DNA from: Streptomyces sp. CB01201
GTDB taxonomy: Bacteria; Actinomycetota; Actinomycetes; Streptomycetales; Streptomycetaceae
Length of the DNA: 64,000 bases
Reading direction: 5' to 3'
Assembly (NCBI RefSeq): GCF_002803085.1
Contig: NZ_NNBJ01000005.1
Location: 368,017 to 432,016, forward strand
The notes under the pieces are model-generated. The model saw only the letters and a list, made by a program, of their open reading frames with translations, did not search any database and had not been told where the DNA came from. This document shows, piece by piece, positions 19,050-27,329 of the stretch (its first letter is position 1; each line of letters begins with the position of its first letter). The translations under genes were made by a program, and so were the position numbers.

Positions 19050-20855
19050 CTGTCGACCGCCATCCTTACCGGTCCGCCGGTGCCCGGATCGCAGCTCGGA
19101 CCCGATCTGCGCACGCTGGGTTTCGACGTGCAGAACGCCTTCCTCCCCGACGACCTGCCCCGTCTGCTCGCCGAGGTGCCGGCCGGTGAACGTGTCGCCC
19201 TGGTCGACCCGCGCTTCCTCGGCCACGTCCACGCGCTGCGCCTCGCCCTGACCGACCCGCGCTTCCCGGCCGCCTCGGTCCCGGGCGCCCTCGCCGTGCA
19301 GGCCGCGGCCCGCCCGGCGCTCGCCCGCGCCCTGTCCGGCGGCCCTTCGGCGCCCGCTGCCCAGGTGCGGACGACCTCGGTGCTCACCGACGACATCGCG
19401 GCCGCCATCGAGGCCGACGGCACCGCCGTGCACCACCCGGAGCTCGGCTCGCTCGTCGCGACCGTCCCCGCCGACGAGGTCGCCGCGGCCGAGGCGAGCC
19501 GGGCCGTCGCCGCGGTCGACGACGAGGCCGTGCGGCTGCGCAACGCCGTGAAGTCCCGCGACGGGTTCTTCACCACCCACTGCATCAGCCCGTACTCCCG
19601 CTACCTCGCCCGCTGGTGCGCCCGCCGGGGACTCACCCCCAACCAGGTCACCACCGCCTCGCTGCTCACCGCCCTGATCGCGGCCGGCTGCGCGGCGACC
19701 GGGACCCGCGGCGGGTACGTCGCGGCCGGGGTGCTGCTGATCCTCTCCTTCGTCCTGGACTGCACCGACGGGCAGCTCGCCCGCTACTCGCTCCAGTACT
19801 CGACGATGGGGGCCTGGCTCGACGCCACCTTCGACCGTGCCAAGGAGTACGCCTACTACGCCGGCCTCGCGCTCGGCGCGGCCCGCGGCGGTGACGACGT
19901 ATGGGCGCTCGCGCTCGGCGCCATGGTGCTCCAGACCTGCCGCCACGTCGTGGACTTCTCGTTCAACGAGGCACACGTCGCAGGCACGGACGGCACCGCC
20001 AACACCAGCCCCACCGCGGCCCTCTCCGACCGGCTCGACTCGGTCGGCTGGACGGTGTGGGCGCGGCGCATGATCGTGCTGCCGATCGGCGAGCGCTGGG
20101 CGATGATCGCCGTCCTGACCGCCGTCACCACGCCCCGCATCGTCTTCTACGCGCTGCTCATCGGCTGTGCCTTCGCCGCCTGCTACACCACCGCGGGACG
20201 CGTCCTGCGCTCCGTGAGCCGCCGCGCCCCCCGCACCGACCGGGCCGCCCAGGCCCTCGCCGAGCTCGCCGACAGCGGCCCGCTCGCACAGCTGGTCGCG
20301 GCGAAGGCGCCCCGGATCCCCGGCGCCCCGGTCCTCGCGGCGGTCGGCGCCCTGCTGGTCGTGGCCGCCTCCCTCACGCTGCCCGTCGGCAGCGGCCCGG
20401 TGATCGGCGCCGCCGCGCTCTACGCGGTGCTGTCCGGACTTGCCGTCGCCCGGCCCCTCAAGGGCCCCCTCGACTGGCTCGTACCGCCGCTCTTGCGGGT
20501 GGCCGAGTACTGCACGGTCCTGATCCTGGCGGCCCGCTCGGACGTGGCCGGGGCGCTTCCCGCGGCCTTCGGGCTCGTCGCGGCGGTCGCCTACCATCAC
20601 TACGACACGGTCTACCGCATCAAGGGCGGGTCCGGCGCGCCGCCGCAGTGGCTGGTGCGGGTGATCGGCGGCCACGAGGGCCGCACGCTCCTGGTGACGG
20701 TGCTCGCCGCCGTCCTCGCCACGCGAGACACAGACTTCACCCTGGCGCTCACCGCCCTCGCGGCGGTCATCGCGCTCGTGGTGCTCGTGGAGTCCATCCG
20801 CTTCTGGGTGTCCTCCGGAGCACCTGCCGTACATGACGAAGGAGAAACAGCATGA
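19050..20855 (+). CDS. CDP-alcohol phosphotransferase with N-terminal extension
   Basis: 601 aa if it starts at CTG 19050 (591 from GTG 19080). Residues ~1-165 form a soluble domain without recognisable motifs; its place matches the cytidylyltransferase half of fused inositol-phosphate synthases, but the LAAGxGxR signature is absent. From ~185 the membrane part begins (RDGFFTTHCISPYSRYLARW), with the full motif D-x2-DG-x2-AR-x8-G-x3-D-x3-D at 237-262 and several helices. It would move a phospho-alcohol from CDP-alcohol to a hydroxyl acceptor. It opens a seven-gene operon and overlaps the next start by 4 bp. Confidence 0.85.
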   Translation: MSTAILTGPPVPGSQLGPDLRTLGFDVQNAFLPDDLPRLLAEVPAGERVALVDPRFLGHVHALRLALTDPRFPAASVPGALAVQAAARPALARALSGGPSAPAAQVRTTSVLTDDIAAAIEADGTAVHHPELGSLVATVPADEVAAAEASRAVAAVDDEAVRLRNAVKSRDGFFTTHCISPYSRYLARWCARRGLTPNQVTTASLLTALIAAGCAATGTRGGYVAAGVLLILSFVLDCTDGQLARYSLQYSTMGAWLDATFDRAKEYAYYAGLALGAARGGDDVWALALGAMVLQTCRHVVDFSFNEAHVAGTDGTANTSPTAALSDRLDSVGWTVWARRMIVLPIGERWAMIAVLTAVTTPRIVFYALLIGCAFAACYTTAGRVLRSVSRRAPRTDRAAQALAELADSGPLAQLVAAKAPRIPGAPVLAAVGALLVVAASLTLPVGSGPVIGAAALYAVLSGLAVARPLKGPLDWLVPPLLRVAEYCTVLILAARSDVAGALPAAFGLVAAVAYHHYDTVYRIKGGSGAPPQWLVRVIGGHEGRTLLVTVLAAVLATRDTDFTLALTALAAVIALVVLVESIRFWVSSGAPAVHDEGETA

Positions 20856-21589
20856 TTGGCCTCGTACTGGCAGCCGGTGCCGGACGCCGTCTGCGCCCCT
20901 ACACCGACACGCTCCCGAAGGCCCTCGTGCCTGTCGACGGTGACACCACCGTCCTGGACATCGCGCTGAAGAACTTCGCCGAGGTCGGCCTGACCGAGGT
21001 CGCCATCGTCGTCGGCTACCGCAAGGAAGCCGTCTACGCCCGCAAGGAGGCCCTGGAGGCCAAGTACGGCGTCGCGATCACGCTGATCGACAACGACAAG
21101 GCCGAGGAGTGGAACAACGCCTACTCCCTGTGGTGCGCCCGTGAGGTCCTCAAGCGCGGTGTGATCCTCGCCAACGGCGACACGGTCCACCCCGTCTCGG
21201 TCGAGAAGACCCTGCTGGCCGCGCGCGGCCAGGGCCAGAAGATCATCCTCGCCCTCGACACGGTGAAGAACCTCGCCGACGAGGAGATGAAGGTCATCAC
21301 CGCCGAGGGCAAGGGCGTCCAGCGCATCACCAAGCTGATGGACCCGGCGAGTGCCACCGGCGAGTACATCGGCGTCACGCTCATCGAGCCCGAGGCTGCC
21401 GAGGAGCTCGCCGACGCCCTGAAGGCCACCTTCGAGCGCGACCCCGACCTCTACTACGAGGACGGCTACCAGGAGCTCGTCAACCGCGGCTTCACCGTCG
21501 ACGTGGCCCCCATCGGCGAGGTGTCGTGGGTCGAGATCGACAACCACGACGACCTGGCGAAGGGCCGTGAGATCGCGTGCCAGTACTGA
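20852..21589 (+). CDS. LicC-like phosphate nucleotidyltransferase (probable CTP user)
   Basis: 245 aa. The N-terminal signature LVLAAGAGRRLRPYT...PKALVPV is that of sugar-phosphate and phosphocholine nucleotidyltransferases; NNAYSLWCA resembles the corresponding motif of LicC (CTP:phosphocholine cytidylyltransferase), and NGDTV provides the metal-binding Asp. It probably makes the CDP-alcohol used by the flanking phosphotransferases, perhaps from the product of the next gene. It overlaps both neighbours (4 bp upstream, 13 bp downstream), implying translational coupling. Confidence 0.85.
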   Translation: MIGLVLAAGAGRRLRPYTDTLPKALVPVDGDTTVLDIALKNFAEVGLTEVAIVVGYRKEAVYARKEALEAKYGVAITLIDNDKAEEWNNAYSLWCAREVLKRGVILANGDTVHPVSVEKTLLAARGQGQKIILALDTVKNLADEEMKVITAEGKGVQRITKLMDPASATGEYIGVTLIEPEAAEELADALKATFERDPDLYYEDGYQELVNRGFTVDVAPIGEVSWVEIDNHDDLAKGREIACQY

Positions 21590-22638
21590 CTCGGCTCATC
21601 CCCTCGCCGGTTGTCGTCGACATCCGGCGCGGGGCGCTGGACGACCTCGCGGTCGTCCTCGCCGACCAGCGCATCTCCGCCAACGGCAAGCTGGCGATCG
21701 CGATCAGCGGCGGCTCGGGGCTCAAACTGCGCGAGCAGTTCGGCCCCCTGCTGCCGGGTGCCGAGTGGTACCCGGTCGACGGCGGCACCATCGACGCGGC
21801 GGTCAAGCTCGCCGACGCGATGCGCGGCAAGCGCTACGACGCGGTCGTGGCGCTCGGCGGCGGCAAGATCATCGACGTGACGAAGTACGCGGCGGCCCGC
21901 GTCGGCCTGCCGATGGTCGCCGTCGCCACGAACCTCTCGCACGACGGCATCTGCTCGCCGGTCTCCACCCTGGACAACGACAACGGGCGCGGCTCCTACG
22001 GCGTGCCCACCCCGATCGCCATCCTGATCGACCTCGCCGTGATCCGGGACGCGCCCCCGCGCTTCGTGCGCTCGGGCATCGGTGACGCGATCTCCAACCT
22101 GTCCGCCATCGCGGACTGGGAGCTCTCGCACCGCGAGACCGGTGAGCCGGTCGACGGCCTGGCCGCCGCCATGGCGCGCAGCGCCGGCGAGGCGGTCCTG
22201 CGCCACCCGGGCACCGTCGGCGACGACGACTTCCTGGTCACGCTCTCCGAGGGCCTGGTCATGTCCGGCATCGCCATGTCGATCAGCGGCGACACCCGGC
22301 CCTCGTCCGGCGCCTGCCACGAGATCAGCCACGCCTTCGACCTGCTCTTCCCGCAGCGCGCGGCCAGCCACGGCGAACAGTGCGGCCTCGGCGCCGCGTT
22401 CGCCATGCACCTGCGGGGCGCGAAGGCCGAGTCCGGCCTCATGACCGAGGTGCTGCGCAGGCACGCCCTGCCGGTCACGGCGGAGGAAATCGGCTTCACC
22501 GCCGACGAGTTCGTCCAGGCCGTGGAGTTCGCCCCGCAGACCCGGCCCGGCCGCTACACCATCATCGAGCACCTCGACCTGTCCACCGACCAGATCAGGG
22601 ACGCGTACGCCGACTATGCCAAGACCATCCGTAGCTGA
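21577..22638 (+). CDS. sn-Glycerol-1-phosphate dehydrogenase family protein
   Basis: 353 aa, iron-containing alcohol dehydrogenase fold. GGGKIIDVTKY binds the nucleotide. The segment NLSHDGICSPVSTL matches the S-H-D-G-I-x-S-P signature of archaeal G1P dehydrogenase (EgsA) and Bacillus AraM. Metal ligands are predicted as Asp170, His248 and His265, with the 17-residue His spacing of the family. It would reduce dihydroxyacetone phosphate to sn-glycerol-1-phosphate, or act on a related polyol phosphate. GTG 21577 lies inside the upstream gene. Confidence 0.85.
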   Translation: MPVLTRLIPSPVVVDIRRGALDDLAVVLADQRISANGKLAIAISGGSGLKLREQFGPLLPGAEWYPVDGGTIDAAVKLADAMRGKRYDAVVALGGGKIIDVTKYAAARVGLPMVAVATNLSHDGICSPVSTLDNDNGRGSYGVPTPIAILIDLAVIRDAPPRFVRSGIGDAISNLSAIADWELSHRETGEPVDGLAAAMARSAGEAVLRHPGTVGDDDFLVTLSEGLVMSGIAMSISGDTRPSSGACHEISHAFDLLFPQRAASHGEQCGLGAAFAMHLRGAKAESGLMTEVLRRHALPVTAEEIGFTADEFVQAVEFAPQTRPGRYTIIEHLDLSTDQIRDAYADYAKTIRS

Positions 22639-23395
22639 GCTCCGCCCGGTCGTGCACCCGGCGGGTGTGAAGGACCGGGTCAGTGGCGAACACTGGGGCG
22701 GCCGTCTGTACATGCGCGAGATCTCGCTGCGCATCACCCGCGTCCTGGTCACCACCAAGGTCACGCCGAACCAGCTGACCTATCTGATGACCCTGAGCGG
22801 GGTCCTCGCCGCCCCGGCCCTGCTGGTGCCGGGCGTCTGGGGCGCCGTGCTCGGTGTCGTCGCCGTCCAGGGCTATCTGCTGCTCGACTGCGTGGACGGC
22901 GAAGTCGCCCGCTGGAAGAAGCAGTTCTCGCTGTCCGGCGTCTACCTGGACCGCGTCGGTGCCTATCTGTGCGACGCGGCGGTCCTGGTCGGCTTCGGCC
23001 TGCGCGCCGCCGACCTGTGGGGCCCCGGCCGCATCGACTGGCTGTGGGCCTTCCTCGGCACGCTCGCGGCCCTCGGCGCGATCCTGATCAAGGCGGAGAC
23101 CGACCTCGTCGGCGTGGCCCGCCACCAGGGCGGTCTGCCGCTGGTCAAGGACGCGGCGGCCACCCCGCGCTCCTCCGGTGTGGCGCTGGCCCGCCGGGCC
23201 GCGGCCGCGCTGAAGTTCCACCGGCTCGTCCTCGGCATCGAGGCGTCCCTGCTGATCCTGGTCCTCGCGATCGTGGACCAGGTCCGCGGCGACCTGTACT
23301 TCTCCCGCCTGGGCGTCGCGGTGCTGGCCGGCATCGCGCTGCTCCAGACGGTGCTGCACCTCGTGTCCATCCTCGCGTCGAGCAGGCTCAAGTGA
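22616..23395 (+). CDS. CDP-alcohol phosphotransferase, motif variant
   Basis: 259 aa with about six membrane helices. The N-terminal VTTKVTPNQLTYLM is family-typical. The CDP-alcohol motif at 91-116 reads D-CV-DG-EV-AR-x8-G-VYL-D-RVG-A, so the fourth Asp, the presumed catalytic base, is Ala116; another Asp follows at LCD. It may be a second transferase with altered chemistry or a non-catalytic partner of the 601-aa enzyme. ATG 22616 overlaps the dehydrogenase by 23 bp, and the stop overlaps the next GTG. Confidence 0.85.
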   Translation: MPRPSVAELRPVVHPAGVKDRVSGEHWGGRLYMREISLRITRVLVTTKVTPNQLTYLMTLSGVLAAPALLVPGVWGAVLGVVAVQGYLLLDCVDGEVARWKKQFSLSGVYLDRVGAYLCDAAVLVGFGLRAADLWGPGRIDWLWAFLGTLAALGAILIKAETDLVGVARHQGGLPLVKDAAATPRSSGVALARRAAAALKFHRLVLGIEASLLILVLAIVDQVRGDLYFSRLGVAVLAGIALLQTVLHLVSILASSRLK

Positions 23396-24276
23396 ACGCT
23401 CCCCTGAAGGTCGGCGCCGTCGTCATCACGATGGGCAACCGCCCCGCCGAACTGCGCGCCCTGCTGGACTCGGTCGCCAAGCAGGACGGCGACCGCGTCG
23501 AGGTCGTGGTGGTCGGCAACGGTGCCCCGGTCCCGGACGTCCCCGAGGGCGTACGCACCGTCGAGCTGCCGGAGAACCTGGGCATCCCGGGCGGCCGCAA
23601 CGTCGGCATCGAGGCGTTCGGCCCCGCGGGCGCCGAGATGGACGTGCTGCTCTTCCTCGACGACGACGGCCTGCTGCCCCACCAGGACACCGCCGAGCTG
23701 TGCCGCCAGGCCTTCGCGGCCGACCCGGAGCTCGGCATCATCAGCTTCCGGATCGCCGACCCGGAGACCGGTGTCACCCAGCGCCGCCACGTGCCGAGGC
23801 TGCGTGCCGCCGACCCGATGCGCTCCTCACGCGTGACGACCTTCCTCGGCGGCGCCAACGCCGTGCGCACCCAGGTGTTCGCGGAGGTCGGCGGGCTGCC
23901 GGACGAGTTCTTCTACGCGCACGAGGAGACCGACCTCGCCTGGCGGGCGCTGGACGCCGGCTGGATGATCGACTACCGCGCGGACATGGTCCTGCACCAC
24001 CCGACGACCGCCCCGTCCCGGCACGCGGTCTACCACCGGATGGTGGCCCGCAACCGGGTCTGGCTGGCCCGGCGCAACCTGCCCGCCCCGCTGGTCCCGG
24101 TCTACCTGGGGGTCTGGCTGCTCCTGACCCTGGCTCGCAAGCCCTCGGGCCCGGCGCTCAAGGCCTGGTTCGGCGGGTTCAAGGAGGGGTGGACGACGCC
24201 CTGCGGACCGCGCCGTCCCATGAAGTGGCGTACGGTCTTCAAGCTCACCCGGCTGGGCCGTCCCCCCGTCATCTGA
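23392..24276 (+). CDS. Family 2 glycosyltransferase
   Basis: 294 aa. A GT2 (GT-A) domain begins at VGAVVITMGNRPAEL, with FLDDDGLL as the DxD-type metal motif, FLGGANAVR as the acceptor region and HEETDLAWR carrying the likely catalytic acidic residues. The C-terminal part has one possible membrane segment (LVPVYLGVWLLLTLA). The GTG start is fixed by a GTGA overlap with the preceding stop. It probably adds a sugar to the phospho-polyol unit made by the operon; the sugar is unknown. Confidence 0.87.
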   Translation: MNAPLKVGAVVITMGNRPAELRALLDSVAKQDGDRVEVVVVGNGAPVPDVPEGVRTVELPENLGIPGGRNVGIEAFGPAGAEMDVLLFLDDDGLLPHQDTAELCRQAFAADPELGIISFRIADPETGVTQRRHVPRLRAADPMRSSRVTTFLGGANAVRTQVFAEVGGLPDEFFYAHEETDLAWRALDAGWMIDYRADMVLHHPTTAPSRHAVYHRMVARNRVWLARRNLPAPLVPVYLGVWLLLTLARKPSGPALKAWFGGFKEGWTTPCGPRRPMKWRTVFKLTRLGRPPVI

Positions 24277-24332
24277 GAGTCTCGGGCTCTGAGACCATCG
24301 GGCGTACTTCTTGAACACGAAAGTTTCCACTT

Positions 24333-25214
24333 GTGAGTGACACAACCCTGTCCCCGGCGGACCTCGCCGCCAAGCACGGGCTGTCGGTGAGCGGTGCCCG
24401 ACCCGGGCTGACCGCTTACATCAAGCAGCTGTGGGGTCGGCGCCACTTCATCCTGTCGTTCTCGTCGGCCAAGCTGACCGCCCAGTACAGCGAGGCGAAG
24501 CTCGGCCAGATCTGGCAGGTGGCTACGCCCCTGCTGAACGCGCTGGTCTACTACTTCATCTTCGGCGTGCTCATGGGAACGAGGAAGGGCATCCCCAACG
24601 ATGTCTTCATCCCGTTCCTGGTGACCGGCGTGTTCCTGTTCACCTTCACGCAGAACTCGCTGATGGCCGGCGTACGGGCGATCTCTGGCAACCTGGGCCT
24701 GGTGCGGGCGCTGCACTTCCCGCGCGCCTCGCTGCCGATCTCCTTCGCGCTCCAGCAGCTCCAGCAGCTGCTCTTCTCGATGATCGTCCTGATGATCGTG
24801 GTGGTCGCCTCCGGCTTCATGCCGGGCATGACCTGGATCCTGATCGTCCCGGTCCTCGCGCTCCAGTTCGTCTTCAACACCGGACTCGCGCTGATCTTCG
24901 CCCGGCTCGGCGCCAAGACGCCGGACCTCGCGCAGCTGATGCCGTTCATCATGCGGACCTGGATGTACTCGTCCGGCGTGATGTTCAGCATCACCGCCGT
25001 GCTGAAGGACAAGCCGGGCTGGCTCAAGGACGTCCTCCAGGTCAACCCGGCCGCCGTCTACATGGACCTGGCCCGCTACGCACTGCTGGACGGCTATGGC
25101 GGCGGGTCCCTGCCCCCGCACGTCTGGGCACTCGCGGTCGGCTGGGCCGTCGTCGTGGGCGCCCTCGGATTCGTGTACTTCTGGAAGGCTGAGGAGCGAT
25201 ATGGCCGTGGCTGA
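24333..25214 (+). CDS. ABC-2 type polysaccharide/teichoic acid export permease (TagG-like)
   Basis: 293 aa with six membrane helices. FILSFSSAKLTAQYSEAKLG followed by LGQIWQVATPLLNALVYY is the hallmark of the Wzm/TagG/RfbD permease family. It would export a lipid-linked glycan or teichoic-acid-like chain together with the ATPase of the next gene, overlapping it by 14 bp. GTG 24333 has only a weak ribosome site. A short inverted repeat (GTCTC/GAGAC) lies in the 56-bp gap before it. Confidence 0.9.
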   Translation: MSDTTLSPADLAAKHGLSVSGARPGLTAYIKQLWGRRHFILSFSSAKLTAQYSEAKLGQIWQVATPLLNALVYYFIFGVLMGTRKGIPNDVFIPFLVTGVFLFTFTQNSLMAGVRAISGNLGLVRALHFPRASLPISFALQQLQQLLFSMIVLMIVVVASGFMPGMTWILIVPVLALQFVFNTGLALIFARLGAKTPDLAQLMPFIMRTWMYSSGVMFSITAVLKDKPGWLKDVLQVNPAAVYMDLARYALLDGYGGGSLPPHVWALAVGWAVVVGALGFVYFWKAEERYGRG

Positions 25215-26016
25215 GGACATCAGGGACCGCGTCGCGGTCGAGGACGCGCGGATTCCCACCGTCATCTGCGACGACGTGCACATCGTGTACACCGTCAACG
25301 GCGGCGGCGGCGGGAAGGGCAGCGCCACCGCCGCCCTGAGCCGCATAGTGAAGAGGGACAAGACCGGCGGCGCCTCCCGGGGCATGCGCCGGGTGCACGC
25401 GGTCAAGGGCGTGTCGTTCACCGCGTACCGGGGCGAGGCCATCGGCCTGATCGGCTCCAACGGCTCGGGCAAGTCGACGCTGCTGCGGGCCATCGCCGGT
25501 CTGCTGCCGCCCGAGAGCGGCCGGGTCTACACCGACGGGCAGCCCTCGCTGCTCGGTGTGAACGCTGCCCTGATGAACGACCTGACCGGCGAGCGCAACG
25601 TCATCCTCGGCGGCCTGGCCATGGGGATGTCCCGCGAGGAGGTCAGGGAGCGCTACGAGGAGATCGTCGACTTCTCCGGCATCAACGACAAGGGCGACTT
25701 CATCTCCCTGCCGATGCGCACCTACTCCTCCGGCATGGCGGCCCGGCTGCGGTTCTCCATCGCCGCGGCCAAGGACCACGACGTCCTCATGATCGACGAG
25801 GCCCTCGCCACCGGTGACCGCCAGTTCCAGATCCGCTCCGAGGAGCGCATCCGGGAGCTGCGCAAGCACGCCGGAACCGTCTTCCTGGTGAGCCACAGCA
25901 TCGGCTCCATCCGGGACACCTGCGACCGCGTGCTCTGGCTGGAGCGCGGCGAGCTGCTCATGGACGGGCCGACCGACGAGGTCGTCAAGGCCTACCAGAA
26001 GGAGTCCGGCCGCTGA
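25201..26016 (+). CDS. ABC transporter ATP-binding protein (TagH/Wzt-like)
   Basis: 271 aa. A ~60-residue N-terminal lead-in precedes Walker A GSNGSGKST (~83-91), the family-specific LLGVNAALMNDLTGERN, signature YSSGMAARL and Walker B VLMIDEALATGD. It ends shortly after DEVVKAYQ, so it lacks the C-terminal carbohydrate-binding domain of some Wzt proteins. It is the partner of the upstream permease and the last gene of the operon, 30 bp before a terminator. Confidence 0.92.
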   Translation: MAVAEDIRDRVAVEDARIPTVICDDVHIVYTVNGGGGGKGSATAALSRIVKRDKTGGASRGMRRVHAVKGVSFTAYRGEAIGLIGSNGSGKSTLLRAIAGLLPPESGRVYTDGQPSLLGVNAALMNDLTGERNVILGGLAMGMSREEVRERYEEIVDFSGINDKGDFISLPMRTYSSGMAARLRFSIAAAKDHDVLMIDEALATGDRQFQIRSEERIRELRKHAGTVFLVSHSIGSIRDTCDRVLWLERGELLMDGPTDEVVKAYQKESGR

Positions 26017-26046
26017 CGCACCGTCATCCGGCGGACTCGCAGACCG

Positions 26047-26079
26047 AAGCCCCTGTCGATCAACCCCGGCAGGGGCTTT
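26047..26079 (+). terminator. Intrinsic terminator after the polyol-phosphate operon
   Basis: AAGCCCCTG (26047-26055) pairs with CAGGGGCTT (26070-26078) across a 14-nt loop and is followed by TTC. It starts 30 bp after the last stop and separates the operon from the hopanoid genes. Confidence 0.8.
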
Positions 26080-26196
26080 CGCGTCCTAAGGTGTGGTCGG
26101 ACAGTCAAGATCCCGTCAAGTTGCCAGTATGCGGGGAAGGTTGAGCCGGATTGGAGTGTTCTTGTAATGCTCTCCACACCCCGACGTGTTGTCGGC

Positions 26197-26208
26197 CGTT
26201 GTACAACG
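26197..26208. promoter_or_regulatory. 12-bp palindrome upstream of the hopanoid genes
   Basis: CGTTGTACAACG is a perfect 12-bp palindrome about 220 bp upstream of hpnC in an A+T-richer stretch. It is a possible regulator site; no regulator is known to me for it. Confidence 0.4.
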
Positions 26209-26355
26209 TAAGCTGTACCGGTGCTGATTCGCGGCAAGTGGGGTAATACGCCCCCGGCTCCTCGCACGACGGGTCACCCCGTCCGGGGAGGTCAGGCGGC
26301 GTGTCCGAAATAGGATGTTTTGGGTCGGCGGTGTAGAACGGGAGATGTGACGGCC

Positions 26356-26421
26356 ATGGCTACGGAAGATCTCCAGCTCCAAGGGACGGCCGCCGTTCCC
26401 GCCCCGGGCGGTACCCGGTGA
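26356..26421 (+). CDS. Possible short leader ORF coupled to hpnC
   Basis: 21 codons from ATG 26356, or 24 from GTG 26347, with GGGAG upstream at 26340-26344. Its TGA (26419-26421) overlaps the GTG start of hpnC (26418-26420) in the arrangement used for translational coupling elsewhere in this cluster. The peptide (MATEDLQLQG...) has no recognisable motif. It could be a chance frame. Confidence 0.35.
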   Translation: MATEDLQLQGTAAVPAPGGTR

Positions 26422-27329
26422 CCCGAGTCCGGGACGTGCGCACCGGCACCCCCTCGCGCGCCACGCTCGACAAGGCCGCGGACGAGAACTTCCCGGTGGC
26501 CCCCTTCTTCCTGCCGCGCGCCTGGCGCGACGACCTGATGGCCGTGTACGGCTTCGCCCGGCTCGTCGACGACATCGGTGACGGCGACCTCGCCCCCGGC
26601 GGCGCCGACGCCCGCCGCCTCGGCGTGGCCCCGGCCGACGCCGACGACCGGCTCGTCATGCTCGACGCGTTCGAGGCGGATCTGCGCCGCGTCTTCGACG
26701 GCACGCCCCGCCACCCGCTCCTCGTGGGCCTGCAACCCACCGTGCGGCGCCGCGCGCTCACCCCCGAGCCGTTCCTCGGCCTGATCGCGGCCAACCGCCA
26801 GGATCAGCGGGTCCGGCGCTACGAGACATATGAGGAGCTGCTCGCCTACTGCGAGCTCTCCGCCAACCCCGTGGGAAGGCTCGTCCTCGCCATCACCGGC
26901 ACCACGAGCCCGGAGCGCGTCCGTCGCTCCGACGCGATCTGCACGGCGTTGCAGATCGTCGAACACCTCCAGGACGTGAAGGAGGACCTCGGGCGGGACC
27001 GGATCTATCTGCCGGCCGAGGACATGTCCCGTTTCCATGTCACACAGGCCGATCTGGCCGCCCCCACGGGGAGCGCTTCGGTGCGCGCCCTGGTCGCGTT
27101 CGAGGCGGAACGCGCCGGGTCGTTGCTGAATGAAGGTACCCCCCTGGTGGGTAGCGTCCACGGCAGACTCAAGCTGCTGCTGGCCGGATTCGTGGCCGGA
27201 GGACGCGCCGCGCTCGACGCGGTCGCTGCCGCCGGCCACGACGTACTCCCGGGGCCGCCCAAGCCCACCAGGGCAAGGCTGATGCGCGAGGTGGGAGCCG
27301 TCTTGCGAAGAGCGCGTAGAGAGGGGTGA
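26418..27329 (+). CDS. hpnC: Squalene biosynthesis protein HpnC (hydroxysqualene synthase)
   Basis: 303 aa, trans-isoprenyl diphosphate synthase fold. In the three-enzyme bacterial squalene route, HpnD makes presqualene diphosphate, HpnC turns it into hydroxysqualene and HpnE reduces that. Visible motifs are ENFPVAPFFLPRAWRDDL, the first acidic motif RLVDDIGDG and the second, LQDVKEDLGRDRIYLP. GTG 26418 is the earliest start that keeps the family N-terminus; it overlaps a possible leader ORF. Its 3' end overlaps hpnD by 4 bp. Confidence 0.93.
   Translation: MTRVRDVRTGTPSRATLDKAADENFPVAPFFLPRAWRDDLMAVYGFARLVDDIGDGDLAPGGADARRLGVAPADADDRLVMLDAFEADLRRVFDGTPRHPLLVGLQPTVRRRALTPEPFLGLIAANRQDQRVRRYETYEELLAYCELSANPVGRLVLAITGTTSPERVRRSDAICTALQIVEHLQDVKEDLGRDRIYLPAEDMSRFHVTQADLAAPTGSASVRALVAFEAERAGSLLNEGTPLVGSVHGRLKLLLAGFVAGGRAALDAVAAAGHDVLPGPPKPTRARLMREVGAVLRRARREG

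Larger units (their letters stand above)
26017..26355. other. Intergenic region between the polyol operon and the hopanoid cluster
   Basis: About 340 bp, noticeably more A+T-rich than the rest. It holds a terminator (26047-26079), a 12-bp palindrome (26197-26208) and presumably the hopanoid promoter. No consensus -35/-10 pair was convincing. Confidence 0.6.

Noticed and set aside
18777..20834. Long minus-strand open frame of 685 codons opposite the CDP-alcohol phosphotransferase
   Set aside because: Arg/Gly/Asp-rich shadow of the real gene with no domain; the plus-strand frame has the full catalytic motif and the operon overlaps.
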